Assembly: GCA_014523695.1 (NCBI GenBank) | Contig: JAATVS010000678.1 | Coordinates: 1-8,287 of the forward strand | Direction of reading: 5' to 3' | DNA from: Nitrososphaerales archaeon TH5895 | GTDB lineage: Archaea; Thermoproteota; Nitrososphaeria; Nitrososphaerales; Nitrososphaeraceae | DNA: 8,287 bases | Shown here: one piece after another, positions 6,478 through 8,287 of the stretch | How positions within the stretch are numbered: position 1 is the stretch's first letter | Layout of the letters: each line of letters starts with the position of its first letter | The notes under the pieces: generated by a model | Seen by the model: only the letters and a program-made list of their open reading frames with translations | What the model was told of the DNA's origin: nothing | The model's database searches: none | Position numbers and translations under genes: made by a program

Positions 6478-6714
6478 TTGAAATTATCAAACGTAGTTTT
6501 ATATAGAATGAAGCGTCTCATCTTTTACATGATTGAAAGCGTTGCCGAGAAGGAAAAAACGTTCCCCTCAGTTCCTTACGAGATCAACGCTCATTTAAAA
6601 AGATTTGGTAAAGAATCATGGGAAGTAGATTATGATTTATTTGGATATTGTGACATGTGTAATTCCAGAATAGATGAGTTTGGATATTGCGCTTGTGGTG
6701 GGGCAGCAGATTAG
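6478..6714 (+). CDS. small zinc-binding protein (CxxC...CxC)
   Basis: This is 78 residues from TTG 6478, or 68 from the in-frame ATG at 6508. The TATA spacing favours 6478, whereas the peptide from the ATG (MKRLIFYMIESVAEKEKTFP) looks like a natural N-terminus, so the start is undecided. The N-terminal half is helical, followed by an aromatic, charged segment (RFGKESWEVDYDLFGY). The C-terminal end has C58-x2-C61 and C71-x-C73 in a repeat-like frame (FGYCDMC and FGYCACGG), a probable single zinc site. It is probably a small cytosolic protein-protein or nucleic-acid-binding module. I recall similar short proteins in Nitrososphaeria, without a known role. An almost perfect palindrome follows the stop codon. 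Confidence 0.75.
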   Translation: MKLSNVVLYRMKRLIFYMIESVAEKEKTFPSVPYEINAHLKRFGKESWEVDYDLFGYCDMCNSRIDEFGYCACGGAAD

Positions 6715-6719
6715 CATCA

Positions 6720-6736
6720 AACCAGTAATACTGGTT
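6720..6736. repeat. 17-base near-perfect palindrome just after the zinc-protein gene
   Basis: AACCAGTA and TACTGGTT form eight complementary pairs around one central A, starting six bases after the stop codon at 6712-6714. A short T-run follows at 6747-6750. It could be a transcript-end hairpin or a dimeric-regulator operator. Its lack of spacer makes it look more like a DNA-binding site, since an RNA hairpin would need to lose central pairs to form a loop. Confidence 0.6.
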
Positions 6737-6769
6737 CCTTGTGCTGTTTTAGGCACCTTCTGCTAGTGA

Positions 6770-7088
6770 TCACGTCACAGACTTATTGGACACTTCTAAG
6801 GACGGATGTAAATTGAACGTCAAAGGCAGTGCAGTTTTTTTGAATTCCTTTATTATCATGATTGTTCTATGTGCTACATCTTCTTCTAATTGAATACCCT
6901 GTAAGATTCTATATTGAGCATATTCCTCTAATCTTCATATTATGGCCCATTTTTCTTATTTTGAAGCATTGCTAATGCATTGCTGATCAAATAATTATTT
7001 AAAACATTCTTGGAAATTACAAACTTGTTCTGTCTATGTACGATATTCTTCTTGTTGACATCATATTAAATTCTATATCTGTGACCAT
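6770..7088 (-). pseudogene. decayed gene of unknown family, in three frames
   Basis: Three minus-strand pieces read one after another as protein. Piece A starts at ATG 7088 (MVTDIEFNMM..., stop at 7017-7019). Piece B is open from 7065 to TAA at 6940-6942 (YDVNKKNIVHRQNKFVISKN, then VLNNYLISNALAMLQNKKNG). Piece C is open from 6934 to TGA at 6770-6772 (RLEEYAQYRILQGIQLEEDV, then AHRTIMIIKEFKK). Pieces A and B overlap so that a shift at about 7060 joins them, and B and C are separated by a frameshift near an A-run around 6950 plus a TGA at 6935-6937. The combined product would be about 100 residues: soluble, mostly helical and basic. I do not recognise the family. TTATAAAATA lies upstream, its start about 19 bases before the ATG. 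Alternatively these are chance open stretches in AT-rich DNA, but the ordered, non-repetitive protein-like composition argues against that. Confidence 0.55.
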
Positions 7089-7123
7089 TTTTCAAAATAT
7101 TTTATAAGCATGTATTGTGTACA

Positions 7124-7133
7124 CATTATACAG
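7124..7133 (+). promoter_or_regulatory. TATA-like box for the cysteine-rich gene at 7153
   Basis: CATTATACAG is centred about 25 bases upstream of ATG 7153. No Shine-Dalgarno precedes the ATG, so a leaderless transcript is likely. The segment 7089-7152 would also hold the promoter of the divergent decayed gene. Confidence 0.5.
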
Positions 7134-7152
7134 TAAGAGTAGATAATTTAAA

Positions 7153-7419
7153 ATGACTTGTAAAGGGATTTGCATAAGACATAAGGCTCAGAAGCAAGTT
7201 GGTACAGGACGATACGCGGCAGGTCAGAAGAGGTGCCAAGTATGTGAGATATTCATAAAATGGGAAGGGTTATGGTGCCCTTGTTGTAGTTACCGTTTGA
7301 GAACAAGACCAAGAAACATAAAATACAAGGCAAAACTAAGACGAAAAGGTCTGTTGGATAAAGAGGAGCTGCAGTCTGCACCGCTGACAACTGCTGTAAC
7401 ATCACAAGCCAATCGTTAG
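7153..7419 (+). CDS. small basic cysteine-rich (zinc-finger-like) archaeal protein
   Basis: This 88-residue protein starts at ATG 7153 and ends with TAG 7417-7419. Seven cysteines lie in the first 45 residues: C3 and C7, then C28-x2-C31, and C42-x-C44-C45 (WCPCCSYRLR). A GTGRYAAGQKRCQVC stretch precedes the second pair. The C-terminal half is strongly basic (RTRPRNIKYKAKLRRKG) and then becomes a low-complexity polar tail. This pattern suggests a zinc-stabilised nucleic-acid-binding protein. I recall closely similar proteins in multiple copies in Nitrososphaera/Nitrosocosmicus genomes; this is memory, not a search, and no function is known to me. It is followed by a T-rich terminator and then by the broken recombinase on the same strand, which has its own box, so it is probably monocistronic. 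Confidence 0.85.
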   Translation: MTCKGICIRHKAQKQVGTGRYAAGQKRCQVCEIFIKWEGLWCPCCSYRLRTRPRNIKYKAKLRRKGLLDKEELQSAPLTTAVTSQANR

Positions 7420-7426
7420 TACAATC

Positions 7427-7443
7427 TTATTTTTTGAGATTTT
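7427..7443 (+). terminator. T-rich archaeal-type terminator
   Basis: TTATTTTTT (7427-7435) is followed by a second T-run (7440-7443), beginning eight bases after the stop of the cysteine-rich gene. Archaeal RNA polymerase terminates at such T-stretches without needing a hairpin. Confidence 0.55.
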
Positions 7444-7552
7444 CACTATGGCAGCTAGCATACATGCCATCTTACGATAATGGAAACTATACCACCATGA
7501 TGACTAGGAATGTATTGATTAGAAGTGCATTGAAAGCGTGGAATACAAAATG

Positions 7553-7562
7553 CTTAATAATA
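7553..7562 (+). promoter_or_regulatory. TATA-like box for the recombinase gene
   Basis: CTTAATAATA is centred about 27 bases upstream of TTG 7585. Since 7585 is also the first codon after an in-frame TAG (7582-7584), this spacing is the best evidence for TTG as the start. Confidence 0.5.
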
Positions 7563-7584
7563 TCAATCACAACATTGGTATTAG

Positions 7585-7977
7585 TTGAAAGCTAGCTCTG
7601 GGACAGGTTCAGCTGAATCTGTTGTAATAAATCCTTATACGAACAAACGAGTGCACTCGAAAAATGACGACTCCATTATATCCAGATATCTGACTAACGT
7701 AGCAGTAGTTAATGAATCAACTGCTCAAAAGTACAATGAAAGGTTGAAGAAATTTGGCAAATATACTTTTGACAGATACGGTTTAGAAATCCAAAACATT
7801 GTCGTGGAAATCAAGAATGCAAAGATAGATCCTTACGATCTCCTTACTGGATATATACTCTTTCTGAAGCAAGAAAGTAACAATACTATTGCCTCAAATT
7901 CGCTAAAGAACTATGTTATTACAATTAAGAACTTCCTAGAATACTCTGATATTGACTTCCTAGAAAGTTCAAACTAA
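7585..7977 (+). CDS. tyrosine recombinase, N-terminal core-binding part (prematurely terminated)
   Basis: This frame gives 130 residues from TTG 7585 to TAA 7975-7977. A basic N-terminus (NPYTNKRVHSKN) leads into a helical core-binding (SAM-like) domain: SRYLTNVAVVNESTAQKYNE, then RLKKFGKYTFDRYG, YDLLTGYILFLKQ and NSLKNYVITIKNFLEYSDID. This is the domain that contacts DNA beside the crossover site in integrase/XerC/D-type enzymes. Around codon 125 the family sequence should continue into the catalytic domain, but here the frame runs into FLESSN and stops. The continuation is found intact in another frame (7959 onward). It therefore looks like a recombinase broken by a one-base loss (or equivalent) near 7957-7958. 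On its own this piece lacks every catalytic residue. GTG at codon 23 is an alternative start. Confidence 0.75.
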   Translation: MKASSGTGSAESVVINPYTNKRVHSKNDDSIISRYLTNVAVVNESTAQKYNERLKKFGKYTFDRYGLEIQNIVVEIKNAKIDPYDLLTGYILFLKQESNNTIASNSLKNYVITIKNFLEYSDIDFLESSN

Positions 7978-8287
7978 AGGTAAGATTGCCAAAGATAGTT
8001 AGAAGGAACAAGGAAGCATTGTCTAAGGAAGACGTGGTCGATATTATAAATGCATGTTCAGATATGCGTTTGAAGACATATGTTATGTTTCTGGCAGCAG
8101 GCGGATTCAGAGCTGTAGAAGCATTATCTGTCCGTATCAAAGATCTAGATTTAGAGTCAAAACCAGCACATGTTTTTGTAAGAGGAGAGTATACTAAAAC
8201 TAAAGCCGATAGAGTTGTATTTCTAACAGAAGAAGTAACGCAGCAGTTAAAGTCATGGCTAAGCTACAAATATAGAAAAAGAAGAGT
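7959..8287 (+). pseudogene. tyrosine recombinase catalytic domain, frameshifted from the N-terminal part and cut by the window edge
   Basis: From CCT 7959 a frame different from that of the N-terminal part reads PRKFKLKVRLPKIVRRNKEA, then LSKEDVVDIINACSDMRLKT and YVMFLAAGGFRAVEALSVRI, and stays open to the end of the window. The first catalytic arginine is in GGFRAVEAL (codon 8109-8111), and the beta-hairpin lysine region is TKTKADR (about 8193-8213). The later His-x-x-Arg box and the tyrosine nucleophile would lie beyond 8287. The sequence resembles archaeal integrases that I recall as numerous in Nitrososphaeria. There is no separate start codon with a promoter, so it is the second half of the gene beginning at 7585. 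It may be true decay, a sequencing or assembly indel, or (least likely) recoding. Confidence 0.8.

Noticed and set aside
6966..6984. Direct repeat GCATTGCT with 11-base period as the cause of the pseudogene frameshift
   Set aside because: Removing one unit does not restore an open frame through the region, so it does not explain the interruption.
7420..8287. Attachment site or tRNA next to the integrase
   Set aside because: I found no tRNA-like fold and no long direct repeat flanking the recombinase; the other end of any element would be outside the window.

Overview
The window looks like chromosome from an ammonia-oxidising archaeon of the Nitrososphaeria (Thaumarchaeota), most likely of the Nitrososphaera/Nitrosocosmicus type. 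The evidence is AT-rich sequence, genes preceded by a TATA-like box about 24-28 bases upstream of the start codon with no Shine-Dalgarno (leaderless transcripts), and several small proteins and a tyrosine recombinase that resemble families I recall from this group. The taxonomic call rests on remembered family resemblance, not on a search.

Layout, left to right. (1) Positions 2-400 hold the 3' end of an unrecognised plus-strand gene. (2) Positions 401-1006 are mostly non-coding, with a 9-bp inverted repeat and a small, apparently frameshifted membrane or secreted protein gene (659-861). (3) Positions 1007-3631 hold the largest and best-understood gene, a superfamily 2 DEAH helicase with an N-terminal zinc ribbon and a C-terminal four-cysteine DUF1998-type module (MrfA/YprA/Hrq1-like), probably acting in DNA repair. 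(4) Positions 3863-4447, minus strand, encode an unrecognised 194-residue protein with a CAACH motif; just upstream of it on the same strand are the remains of a small membrane protein gene (4473-4633). (5) Positions 4785-5385 hold a 33-codon ORF overlapping a split-barrel flavin or F420 protein (PPOX-like). That gene has the only strong ribosome binding site in the window and is visibly more GC-rich than its surroundings. (6) Positions 5386-5913 have no convincing gene but contain a GATCAT microsatellite and an inverted repeat. (7) Positions 5914-6246 (minus) and 6478-6714 (plus) are two small conserved-looking archaeal proteins transcribed divergently; the second carries a zinc-binding knuckle. 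(8) Positions 6770-7088, minus strand, contain a previously hidden decayed gene in three frames. (9) Positions 7153-7419 encode a small cysteine-rich protein. (10) Positions 7585-8287 hold a tyrosine recombinase broken by a frameshift near 7957 and cut by the window edge.

The genes do not form one operon: spacings are wide, orientation changes repeatedly, and most genes have their own promoter-like box. The right part (about 6.7-8.3 kb), with a decayed gene and a broken recombinase, has the character of an accessory or formerly mobile region. I found no complete new system, CRISPR array, tRNA or rRNA. The most informative observations are four interrupted reading frames within 8 kb, the hidden pseudogene, and the overlapping small ORF that may couple translation to the flavoprotein.
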